The notes under the pieces: model-generated
The model's database searches: none
The model's input: only the letters and a program-made list of their open reading frames with translations
Told to the model about the DNA's origin: nothing
Position numbers and translations under genes: made by a program
In this document: positions 1-9,170 of the stretch, piece by piece
Position numbering within the stretch: position 1 is the stretch's first letter
Layout: each line of letters begins with the position of its first letter
Assembly (NCBI GenBank): GCA_002105175.1
Contig: MCGE01000009.1
Span: forward strand, 868,001 to 932,000
Direction of reading: 5' to 3'
DNA length: 64,000 nt
Source of the DNA: Absidia repens
Lineage: Eukaryota; Mucoromycota; Mucoromycetes; Mucorales; Cunninghamellaceae

Positions 1-985
1 TTATCTAGTTTAGTTTCTCTCCATCATCCTCCCACTGTAGAATAGTTTGACACTCATATATTCTCCAACAAATATATGTATCCCTACCTCTAGCTTCTCA
101 CCTTTTACCATAGACTAGTTTTTCTCAGTTGCCATTATTTATACATAGCTTCATCTGAATAAAATATGTCTTGTCTTTTTTGCGTTTTTATCGTCCCTCA
201 TACGTTTAGTTTGTGTTGTCGAAAGGGCATAGCATATACACACTTTACTGTAAAATACATATACGTGTAGAAAAAAAAGAGTTGGTGTGTGCAAAAAACA
301 GGATACCGAGTGAGGCGACTTCGATCAACTGTAGGCTTTAAAAAAAAAGGTGAGAAGTCTAAAGGGTTTAATAAATGACAACGGTAAAAACACGAAAATA
401 GGACAGTGGACAACACAAAAAGAACCCCCCCCACCCCAACATCTATGAGTGCATAAAAATGCGCACACTACTGTGGATGATATTTATTTGAGCCGCATAG
501 CTTCCCTTTTTGATAAATGTCTTGCTGTTGCAACTCCTCGACGCCTCAGCTGAAACCGACCAATTTGAAAACCCGACCTCATAACTCTGTTCCTTTTTAC
601 CTTTTTTATATTATCATGTTAAGTAGTTAAAATAGTTTTAATGTCAAGTAAATCAAATACCCTTGGCATATTATGTAATAAAACCCTTCCCCCCTTTTTT
701 TTACGTCCTTGTTGAACTGTGCTATATGAATATACAATACAGTAGACGTCGAGAACGAAAGGATCGATCTAGAAATTAGTCACCCTTTTCTTCTTCTTTT
801 GCTTTTCTACATGCCGGATGCCGAGAAAATCCCGTTCACAAAAGGTAAATCGTACAAAAAAAAAAAAAAAAAAAAAAAAAAGACTGGTGCTTATATAATT
901 TTATGTTGGCCTGTACATATATAAAAGAAAAAGCTTTTTTCATTTTTATTTTCATTTTTGAGTTCACTAAAAAAACAACCAAGCT
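1..985. other. Intergenic region, no gene seen
   Basis: AT-rich DNA with no convincing ORF on either strand. It contains a poly-A run (about 856-881). The right part is probably the promoter of the secreted DUF3472 gene. The left part could hold the 3' UTR of a gene lying outside the window. Confidence 0.6.
920..927 (+). promoter_or_regulatory. TATA box of the DUF3472 gene
   Basis: TATAAAAG lies 59 bp upstream of the ATG at 986, a plausible TATA-box distance for a short 5' leader. Motif match only. Confidence 0.4.
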
Positions 986-1750
986 ATGCAAATCCATCTA
1001 TTTCTTCCTGTATTGGTCTCCGGCTGTATTTTCTTTGCCCATCAAGTCTCGGCCGTCTACCTTGTGAACTGGTGGCAGACGCCTAAAAACTTCGGCTCTA
1101 TCAAAGAAATGATTTCGTCCATGCGCGTACCGCCAGGGTCCGATCCCACCCATACATATTGGTGTGCCAATGGATTTACAAGAGGGTATTTGGGCATGCA
1201 ACATAACGATGGTACCGATCGACGATTTTTGTTTTCGATTTGGGATGATGGGAAAGGAAGTAAAGTAGATGCGCTACAAATCAATCCGGATGCCGAAGAT
1301 TCTACTTTTGGCGGTGAAGGTACTGGTTCTCACACGATTCTCCATCATCCTTGGAATGCAGGCGATGTCATTTTTTTCCGGCTCACCGCAGAACCTAACC
1401 AGGCAGGTGATTATACAGATTTTGCAGGCTATTACCGCTTCGGTGATACCGGCTCATGGACTTTGATTGCAAAATATCGGGCCGAAAAAACAGTATTGTA
1501 TCTTACCGGTGCATACAGCTTTTTGGAGAATTTTGCAGGAACAGATAAAAATGTGCTGCGAGAAGGCTTTTATGGTAATCAAACCATGATCAACATAAAT
1601 GATAAGGACGCACGTGTTCAAATGAGCTACGAGTCGCAAAGAGTTACAAAAGGTGATATTTGGGAACAACGCTTAGTGAATGGTGAATCCTACGTTCGCA
1701 TGGATGGATTAAAGGATCAAGGCATATACCCTCCTACAAACAACTCATAG
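986..1750 (+). CDS. Secreted DUF3472-domain protein
   Basis: Single-exon gene for 254 residues. The first ~23 residues form a signal peptide (hydrophobic core LFLPVLVSGCIFFAHQVSA), so the product is probably secreted. The rest resembles the DUF3472 family along its length: an NGFTRGYLGMQ-like strand, RRFLFSIWDD, the glycine-rich GGEGTGSHT turn, an HPWNAGD motif, and the characteristic YLTGAYSFLENF segment followed by FYGNQ. DUF3472 proteins are widespread in fungi and bacteria; their biochemical role is not settled, though a carbohydrate-associated, beta-sandwich function is often suspected. The ATG follows a TATA box by 59 bp and an AATAAA lies at 1778-1783 after the stop. No intron is needed. 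Family membership is quite sure; function is not. Confidence 0.85.
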   Translation: MQIHLFLPVLVSGCIFFAHQVSAVYLVNWWQTPKNFGSIKEMISSMRVPPGSDPTHTYWCANGFTRGYLGMQHNDGTDRRFLFSIWDDGKGSKVDALQINPDAEDSTFGGEGTGSHTILHHPWNAGDVIFFRLTAEPNQAGDYTDFAGYYRFGDTGSWTLIAKYRAEKTVLYLTGAYSFLENFAGTDKNVLREGFYGNQTMININDKDARVQMSYESQRVTKGDIWEQRLVNGESYVRMDGLKDQGIYPPTNNS

Positions 1751-2055
1751 CGTGACAAAGTACTCTAGTTATTTCTAAATAAATAAGCAAAAATAGTAAT
1801 AAAAGACAAAAGACGTGAAAGTCTAAGATGGCCATGTTCTACTATGTCATAAAGCCATCCCTAACACGATCATATTTTGCCGCATCAAAAGACATGGGGA
1901 AAAAAAAGTTATGGGACTAATATTGTTGTTCAACATATGCAATTTTTTATTTTTTGGAATAAAACAGTCAAGTAAAAATAAAAAAAACAACTATACAAAA
2001 CAAAAACGTAAGATAAAAAGGGGATAACTAACTAACTACTAGAAGGGGATAGGGT
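1751..2055. other. Convergent 3' ends, AATAAA at 1778-1783
   Basis: Short AT-rich spacer between the + strand DUF3472 gene and the minus-strand NAC beta gene. AATAAA at 1778-1783 is a likely cleavage/polyadenylation signal for the former. Nothing else seen. Confidence 0.5.
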
Positions 2056-2915
2056 TTATTCGGCCTTTTGTTCTTCTTGGATATCAGCCTTTTCGAAGCC
2101 TTCAACCAAATCAGGGATTTCATCATCATCATCACCTTCAGCAGCAGCACCTTCGGCACCACCTTGAGCAGCTTGGTAAGCTTCAGCGAGCTTACGGAGA
2201 CTGGCCAAAGAGTCAGGACCCAATTGGTTCAAAATACCGGGAACTATTTTACAAAACGCGAGAATGGGTAAGTATATATATAAATAAAATAATTTTCACT
2301 GGTTCGATACCACACACAGACACGCATGATATGTACAACCCAACAACCCGTCCTCTTTTTATACGCATATATGGATATATATTGATTTAGATAGCCAACT
2401 TACCGAGTTCAGTCAAGTCCTTTTCGACGGCACGGCCGTGGATGGCAAAGGTGTTGGCGTTGGCAGCAGCTTGGATACGAGGAGCAGACAAATGGATCAC
2501 CTTACCGTCATCACGGAACATGTTGACTTCTTCAATACCAGGAATAGGTTGAACCTTCAAGCTTTGGAGAGTAGCTTGAAGCTTACGGTCATCACCAGCG
2601 TTGGACTTGGTCACCTTCTTGACCTTACGACGGGGAGTACCTATACAACAAGGAAAAAGAAAACAAACAAGACGGTGTCAATCACTTTTTTTTTTTTGTT
2701 TTCGCTCTACCCCAGCATGTCATCTAACAAAAATAACTCTAATCGAGACTAATCTAAGCAACAGCACAATGGTTTGTAGCCATGGTTCCCACACGGCTAT
2801 AGTAAATATCCCCTTTTTCTGTAAAAACAACAAATAAAAAACAAAAAGCGTCTTATTTACCCTTGCCACCGATGCGGACTTGTTGTTGAAGTTTGGCGAG
2901 CTTTTCGGCGTTCAT
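2056..2915 (-). CDS. EGD1: Nascent polypeptide-associated complex subunit beta (BTF3-like)
   Basis: Three exons on the minus strand: 2861-2915, 2404-2640, 2056-2243 (480 nt, 159 residues). The product starts [19 protein letters not shown], the canonical NAC beta N-terminus. The basic ribosome-contact motif follows (PRRKVKK), then the NAC domain ([42 protein letters not shown]), and [18 protein letters not shown] near the C-terminus with an acidic tail. NAC binds the ribosomal exit tunnel as an alpha/beta heterodimer and shields nascent chains in the cytosol. Both introns have GTAAAT or GTAAGT donors, and the joins keep the family sequence intact. Length is normal for the family. The start ATG is the only one upstream of the conserved block. 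Confidence 0.95.
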
Positions 2916-3690
2916 TATAATAAATATGTGTATATGAAAAAGAAGAAGAAAAAAAAAAAAGAATTGTTTTTTTCTGTGGAAGTGTCTTTCTTACAAAAGT
3001 GGGTGCTCGGCTCAGCCACCCATTCTGTTTTTTGAATCGCCGCTGACCTTTTTGAAAAAAATATTTTTCTCTAGGCTAGCTGGGGAGGTGACAGATTGAT
3101 AAAAACTCAGTCAGCCGTAATCCTGGGCAGGGTATCATTAGCAAGAAGGGCAAATATATATATATATATATATATCATATGGGTTACCGGTGATATGAAT
3201 CAAAAACAGTATATTTAATACCGCTCCTTCACAGCGAAAATGGGAAAGGTTCCGGACGACATGCCCACTTTTGCACGCTTCCAAATTGGAACGATTTTGC
3301 GGGATTTCAACGTTTTCAACAATTGAAAATAAACTATTACGAAAAGTCTGCGCGAAAGGCGATTTCAGCAGAGCTCGTGCGCAAGATTTCTATACAAATG
3401 CTCCACACTTGCCTACTCGCACACGCCTCGTTTTTATTTTTCTACGTTGACGGTATAGTATAGGAATCACGCTTAAGCACAATCCATTTTCAGGACTAGT
3501 TCGTTCGGCAGGCGAATTGTTCCACGTTCCCTAGTTTAGACGACAGGGCCATTTTGTACTTCAGTGAGCGTTCACGTGAGACCCAGGTGATGTTTTGTCT
3601 GAAGATTTTATGCCGCTGTTTTATTACAACAAATGGAAAAGGATGTAAAAACAAAGTTAGGCAATGAACTGGATAGATACTATTTATCGA
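2916..3690. other. Intergenic, (AT)n run, no gene seen
   Basis: Promoter side of the NAC beta gene, with an (AT)n dinucleotide tract at about 3154-3175. No ORF with coding character on either strand. It leads into the dispersed repeat copy to its right. Confidence 0.5.
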
Positions 3691-3699
3691 GTTTATTGG

Positions 3700-4715
3700 A
3701 GACCTTAATATTTTATAAAGGAGTCGATGCTAACGGAATGGCTTAGGCTAATCAATATGAAGTGTGGGGCAGGAAATAGGGCTATCTTCGAATGACTCGT
3801 GCTCTTGGGAGAAAGGGGGAGGGGAGGAAATAGTTTGTAGCACCACACAACACAGTTTGGACTCATCAGTATGATTGGTCGAACAACAGCAAGTCCACAT
3901 TTCATATCAAGTGGCCCGAACCTGCCAACCAATTCCTAGGGCTTTGTAAAAGGGGATAAAACTGGCCATAGTAAGTGAGCTAAACAGCAGGTGCTTGATT
4001 GGACACTCACAAACTAGCAAGAAATAACGACATTGTTCACTATCTAATCAGCCAGAGGTGGTGAATAAAAAGGATATATTCATTGAAATATATAGATGGA
4101 TACTAAACTAAAGGCGACAGGTTCGTTGTAACAGGGGCATAATCTACTGGAGAAAGCATCAGAGAGACTAATATCACATCTGATGGAAGGTCAATGATAA
4201 TCTAACAGTACACTTGTAAAATGGGGGCTAATATATTTTATAGTGCAAAGCACGAAAAAGACTATAAAGAATATCTTTTATTGAAGCATAACAATAGTCA
4301 TCACTAATCTTTAGGAGATGATGGTAGTAAACAAAGAAGCCATTGTACAAGATATGAGAGACTAATGGGACATTTTTCATTGAAGCAAGTAAAATGCGAC
4401 ATATTTTATTCAGATATAGATCAAACTATGGACAGCCTAATACTAAACTAAGCTAATGAAGTTTCTAAAAAACCAGCTAATGGTAGTTCTAAATCCTGAA
4501 TGCAAAATGAAAGAGTTTCCCCATGAATCTTGCGATCCCTGACCTGAAAACCCTTCTAAACTAATCCTGACTATAATCTAAGTCTATCATAATTCCATAA
4601 GAGCCACAATTGTGAAGAATGAACGTAAGAAAGAAGTGAAAAAAGAAAGAGAGCAAAAAAAATAAAAACCTGGGTCAAAAATAAAAATTTCACGTGTGCG
4701 GGATTCGAAATATTT
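3700..4715 (-). repeat. Dispersed non-coding repeat, copy R1
   Basis: Minus-orientation copy of a repeat family found at least six times in this window. Reading the minus strand, it begins near 4712 with a CCCGCACACGTG box (CACGTG at 4691-4696), then a CT-rich stretch. The conserved core follows at about 4590-4430: a TTAGTTTAGAAGGG-like block, then CATGGGGAAACTC and CTTTCATTTTG. Less conserved sequence continues to about 3700. There is no ORF of note and no clear terminal inverted repeat. Boundaries are approximate because they come from visual alignment with copies near 25.9, 55.6, 56.8 and 63.4 kb. Confidence 0.6.
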
Positions 4716-5863
4716 TTCTGTGGACTGACTGTATGGCTAGTCTCCAGGTCGGTTTTGCATCTTACCGTTATAATAACATAGTCAGCGTACTTGCTTTTTT
4801 TGGGAACGATAAGGAATGCATACGATCTCTCCACTGTGATAAACAAAGTGATCAGGGCAGCAATGAGAAAAACCAAAGAGGTAATAAATAAACAATACGT
4901 AGGTGAGGTGCAACAAAAATAAATGAATAATTGCTTTTTTGCATCCTCTATTTTTTATGTATAGCCTTTTCTTCAAGTTATTTTTACGATAAAGATGTTT
5001 GACTTTTTTTTTTGTGCCAAGTGCTTCCAGACCCCTTTGGACCAAACATGCGCATACTGCACAAGGCACAACTCTCGGCTTTTCTTTCTTAAGTGGTAGT
5101 TATTCCGTACAGTCTCCGGCCAGCTATTATTTTATGCGTTGGTCTCATGGACGGAAAAGTGATCGACAAATGTGAATGAGGGGCAGGGTACGAATTGTCT
5201 CTTTGCGTGTGTGCTTTTTTCCTTCTTTGTTTCATTAAAAGGACCATAGCGATAATACTGATCTTTTCATTTGGTCTGGAACTTCGGATTTTGGCAACAA
5301 GAGCCTTCGCTCAGTCCTAGCTCTTACTCTTTTATAAACTTTATCCTGGCTCAACGGTGGATGCCGAGCAAGTTAACCGCCCGATAATAATAATAGATTG
5401 GTTGGTAGCCTTTAGTTATCTATATTGGTTTCCAATTTACAATAAAGACTTTATGATTCATCTATTTATTTGTTGTTACGACTGTTGGGAAATGGTCGCA
5501 GTGCATGGTCCTATTGATGGTATATTTAATAGTATTGTAATAAGGTTACAATATATAGAGCATTTATAGACGGTATATTATTATACTTGACATCTCAGTG
5601 AGTGGCATGAAAAAAAGGTTTTATAATGGACTCTCACTAAAGTTACATTCCAAAACAGACCATCTTTTTCTGAGACATATCGAAGTTTGCTTACTTTATC
5701 TTCAACTCTACTTTCTTATTACTTTTTTCATATGTAAGTTTGCCCATGCTGTCATTTTATCGTAAATTGGCCGTTATCTAGACCGTTTTCAAAAAAAAAA
5801 AGGTATAAATAACGTAAAAAAAAAAAAGGTATATTTTTCTCACTTCAACTTGTTTGGACCACC
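4716..5863. other. Intergenic region upstream of the Asp/His-rich gene
   Basis: No supported gene. Short ORFs on both strands are AT-biased and have no recognisable motif. The right end carries the promoter of the gene starting at 5864. Confidence 0.5.
5804..5810 (+). promoter_or_regulatory. TATA box of the Asp/His-rich secreted protein gene
   Basis: TATAAAT 54 bp upstream of the ATG at 5864, after an A-tract. Motif match only. Confidence 0.4.
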
Positions 5864-6934
5864 ATGAGAATTCAATACTTTATTTTTTGGTTTTCAATTC
5901 TAAAAGTTACTGTTAGTGTGTCAGCACATGTGTTGCCATTGTCTCAACAGAACGCTGTCGATGCTACTGATGCTCCACAACAGCAGTTGGATCTCACACC
6001 ACAGACGGAGGAAATGAAACTCCGCTATGAAAAATTGCCTAAAGAAGAGGATGATACTGACTGTGACGACGACGACGACGGCGACGACAAGGACGACAAT
6101 AAAGAAGAGAGCGATACTGACTGTGACGACGATCAAAAAGATGAAATTGATGACGCTGATTGCGAAGACGAGGATGCAAAATATCACGACAAAGAAGACG
6201 ATGATTGTCACGAAGATGACAACGACGATGAGAAAAAAGGCGATCACGATGATGACAACAAGAAACATCATCATTGGGTGACTGAAAAAAATGATGATAA
6301 TGATCGCATCAAGAAAAACCATCATTGGGACACCGAAAAAAAAGACGACCATGATGATCATAGCAAGAAACACCATTATTGGAGTGCTGGACAAGAAGAA
6401 GAAGAAGAAGATGACCACAGCAAGAAATACCATCATTGGGACACCGAAGAAATAGACGACCATGATGATCACAGCAAGAAACATCATCATTGTGGCGCTG
6501 GAAAAGAAGAAGAAGATGATGATAACAACAAGGAACACCATCATTGGGGAGCTGGAAAAGATCGAGATAATGGGTTTAATGGAAAAAATGACAACAATAC
6601 CACATCTGTTGTTGACGATGATCATAATGGCATTATAAATGATGATGGTAGTAGCAAAAACAACACTAACACCAACCCAAAGAGTGATAATGACCCTAAT
6701 CTCGGCAACAGCAACAATATCCGACCCCCTACTAATAGTATCACGGTTGACCCCAGTACGGATAGCACTAGTACCAATGACCGGCCTACCCCAGTCAAGA
6801 CCGTTACAGTGACAGTGACAGTGACAAAAACAATTACTGTTGCACCGACAGCGAATTCATTGGCATTACCGGGTCCTGCGTCTGGTGGAATCCTACGAGA
6901 AATAAATGGACCCACACCAACACGTGCCTCATAG
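5864..6934 (+). CDS. Secreted Asp/Glu/His-rich repeat protein
   Basis: Single exon, 356 residues. The N-terminus (MRIQYFIFWFSILKVTVSVSA) is a clear signal peptide. Residues ~60-130 are an extreme acidic tract with recurring DTDCDDD-type units containing regularly placed cysteines. Residues ~130-235 hold about six imperfect repeats of the form KKHHHW(D/S)(T/A)(E/G)K followed by an acidic DDHDDHS or EEEEEDDHS spacer. After that come Asn/Thr/Ser-rich sequence, a KTVTVTVTVTKTITV strand-like run and GPTPTRAS at the C-terminus. No family is recognised. The dense His and carboxylate side chains suggest divalent-metal (Zn, Cu, Ni, Ca) binding in the wall or secreted space; that is inference. There is no hydrophobic C-terminus for a GPI anchor. 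The codon repeats also give long spurious ORFs in other frames. Confidence 0.75.
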   Translation: MRIQYFIFWFSILKVTVSVSAHVLPLSQQNAVDATDAPQQQLDLTPQTEEMKLRYEKLPKEEDDTDCDDDDDGDDKDDNKEESDTDCDDDQKDEIDDADCEDEDAKYHDKEDDDCHEDDNDDEKKGDHDDDNKKHHHWVTEKNDDNDRIKKNHHWDTEKKDDHDDHSKKHHYWSAGQEEEEEDDHSKKYHHWDTEEIDDHDDHSKKHHHCGAGKEEEDDDNNKEHHHWGAGKDRDNGFNGKNDNNTTSVVDDDHNGIINDDGSSKNNTNTNPKSDNDPNLGNSNNIRPPTNSITVDPSTDSTSTNDRPTPVKTVTVTVTVTKTITVAPTANSLALPGPASGGILREINGPTPTRAS

Positions 6935-7249
6935 TTTCATTGATAAAGAAAAAAAAACAAGGGGTTTTCACTAGGGAAATACCTTTTGAAAAGAAATTTA
7001 TTTTTACTATATGATATTATATTCGTAATTTTTTAAAATTTATTAAAATTGCTGTATCATAAATGATTATGTGTACAAAAAATGCCAAGTTAGCATGGAT
7101 TTAGTGGTTGGACACTTTCCTTTTTTACAAAAAAGCCACAGGTACAAACTCCGGTCAAGGTTATAATTTGTTTATTTTTCGGAGAGTGTCACTTGTTTTT
7201 CGCTCTTTGCTTCTCCCCACTCCACTCCTTCCAATTAAAACACACACGT
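6935..7249. other. Intergenic spacer, no gene seen
   Basis: AT-rich spacer between two + strand genes, presumed 3' UTR of the first and promoter of the second. An open frame reaches up to 7193 but has no ATG before 7250. Confidence 0.5.
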
Positions 7250-8374
7250 ATGGAGAAGTCATTTGCTAGTTTACTTCGTCACTCTAAACTAGCAACCTAC
7301 GACCGTTGCCTCAATCAAGTCTATTCTTCGCCAAAACATTGTAAACAGCGTGGCGATTGGGGTCTCAAACGGAACTTACCGACTGTCATTCGCACCCCTT
7401 TTGTCACTGTTGGTCAACTGGACACCTTGGAACACCAAACCCCATGGGATTCCGGACATAGTCAGGTGGCCTTTATACAACGATGGAAAGAAAACTTTGG
7501 AGACATAGCATCATCATCATCTCGACGTACGCCCCAACCATCACGCCAACCACATGATGATTACCACAACCTGACATCCATGACACGCCCTCAATTCGAC
7601 CACTTTATCAAACATACCATTACCCCTGACACCGCCCAGGCTTTTCATCAAGCCTTAAAATCGCACCAAATCACACGAGACCAGGTCTACGATTACCTCC
7701 ATGTCACATTCCGTCCCGAACCCTCCAAGGTGATGGGCCCTATTTACAACAACAATCCTCCTGCGGCAACCGGAAACAGCAACAGTACGAATGAAGAGGT
7801 GGTTGTTCAAGGGCGTATTTTGAACACTCTGAAGGGCGGCTACGCTGTCGGCATTGGCGGGGTAGTGGCGTTGCTGCCGAAACGATTTGCGGTTGGGATC
7901 AAAAAACCAGGGGATCGATGGATGGTACGTTCCTTTTATGTGCGACGTGCTTATATTGATGATCAAGGGAAACCTCAAGTGATTGTGTCTTTACATCCTC
8001 AACCCACGGCTTCTACTCAATCACCCACACGTCTGAATGACATGGTATCCTCACCTACTTCCGCGCTTCCTACTTCCACCAACATGAAGAAAAAAAAGTC
8101 TCATCGATCGGCTTTGACGTTGGATCGTCTCTTTGCATCTCCTCCACTACCCAAAAATATGGATGATTTACAACTCTCTTTATTAGGTCCACAATCAAAA
8201 CGGAAACACACGCATCTCAACACCAACACAGTCACCCCTGCTAAGGAACCACCACCACCATCAGCAGCATCAGCGTCAGCATCATTAAAGGAAAAATCGC
8301 TGGAGGATCATTCCGTCTTGATGAACAGGATCATTGCCTTGTTGAAAAATGGAGCATCTTCAAAGAAGGATTAA
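7250..8374 (+). CDS. MRP51: Mitochondrial small ribosomal subunit protein Mrp51 (bS1m-like)
   Basis: Single exon, 374 residues from the ATG at 7250, the first ATG in a frame that is open from about 7193. The N-terminus MEKSFASLLRHSKLATYD and the block RNLPTVIRTPFVTVGQLDT followed by EHQTPWDSGHSQ and FIQRWKENFGD match the fungal Mit_ribos_Mrp51 family of the mitochondrial small subunit. A central S1-like segment (GRILNTLKGGYAVGIGGVVALLPKR) agrees with the bS1m assignment. The C-terminal third is Ser/Pro-rich and probably disordered. Its expected role is binding and positioning of mitochondrial mRNA leaders during translation in the matrix. No intron is needed. Confidence 0.85.
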   Translation: MEKSFASLLRHSKLATYDRCLNQVYSSPKHCKQRGDWGLKRNLPTVIRTPFVTVGQLDTLEHQTPWDSGHSQVAFIQRWKENFGDIASSSSRRTPQPSRQPHDDYHNLTSMTRPQFDHFIKHTITPDTAQAFHQALKSHQITRDQVYDYLHVTFRPEPSKVMGPIYNNNPPAATGNSNSTNEEVVVQGRILNTLKGGYAVGIGGVVALLPKRFAVGIKKPGDRWMVRSFYVRRAYIDDQGKPQVIVSLHPQPTASTQSPTRLNDMVSSPTSALPTSTNMKKKKSHRSALTLDRLFASPPLPKNMDDLQLSLLGPQSKRKHTHLNTNTVTPAKEPPPPSAASASASLKEKSLEDHSVLMNRIIALLKNGASSKKD

Positions 8375-9170
8375 CCTCAAAAAAAAAAGTTGAATTCTGG
8401 GTTAGTTTAGTCTTACTTATCTGTGTAGTTTTAGTCTTTTGCATTCTGTATTATTTGGATGGTTTTGTCGTTTTTAGTATGATGTCAATAGAAATAAAGA
8501 AAAACTTCTGTATTATATTTTTAAAAAAAAAAAATACTATTTTTTTTTAAGGATTGTGTGTGAAATTATGGGATATGAATGGGATTGTGGAAGCGACATT
8601 TCACTGGGTTGAAAGTGATTTGTTGATTGTCTGGGAAATGGTATCCAATGAAGTGGGGTATATCAACGAATGGCAATGATTGTGTGATACTATCTTTGGG
8701 AAGTAGTTTGATGGTCTCATTTTTTTTTTTTTTTTTTTTTTTTCCCTCTGTAATAATACATGACGATACTACTAGATGCATAGAGAGGAAAAAGGCCTTA
8801 GAACTTCAAGATCGATGTCGTGATATTAAGTTCTAAACTGTTCGTACCATATCGTACATACTGATAATAAAACATGAAATTTGTGTTCGCATTCCCAAGT
8901 TCTCCGTCCTTTTTTCTGTATGATTCATATCATAGTAGCCTTTCTCAACACATAAAAACGAAAAGCAGACATAAAAAAAAAGAGGCATTGTGGTGTAGTG
9001 GTAATAATAATCAACTTTATTTACAAATCATTCAATAATAATAATAATACTAAAAAAAAAAGTGTATACTAAATTCTAAAGTAAGTAAAGGGGAAGAGGG
9101 GAAAATAATAATAATAATAATAATAATAACAATAAAACAACAAACTAATATATGTAATTCTACATAAGAA
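8375..9170. other. Convergent intergenic region with homopolymers
   Basis: Lies between the 3' ends of MRP51 (+) and SMC4 (-). It holds a T tract (about 8720-8743), (TAA)n microsatellites (about 9030-9050 and 9103-9129) and several AATAAA-like signals. No gene seen. Confidence 0.5.

Noticed and set aside
5921..6625. 234-codon minus-strand ORF opposite the Asp/His-rich gene
   Set aside because: Antisense of GAT/GAC/CAT repeats gives poly Ile/Val/Met; no ATG context or family match.
8983..9020. tRNA-like A-box resemblance (GTGGTGTAGTGGTAA)
   Set aside because: No B box or acceptor stem pairing follows within 80 bases; the downstream sequence is a TAA-rich microsatellite.
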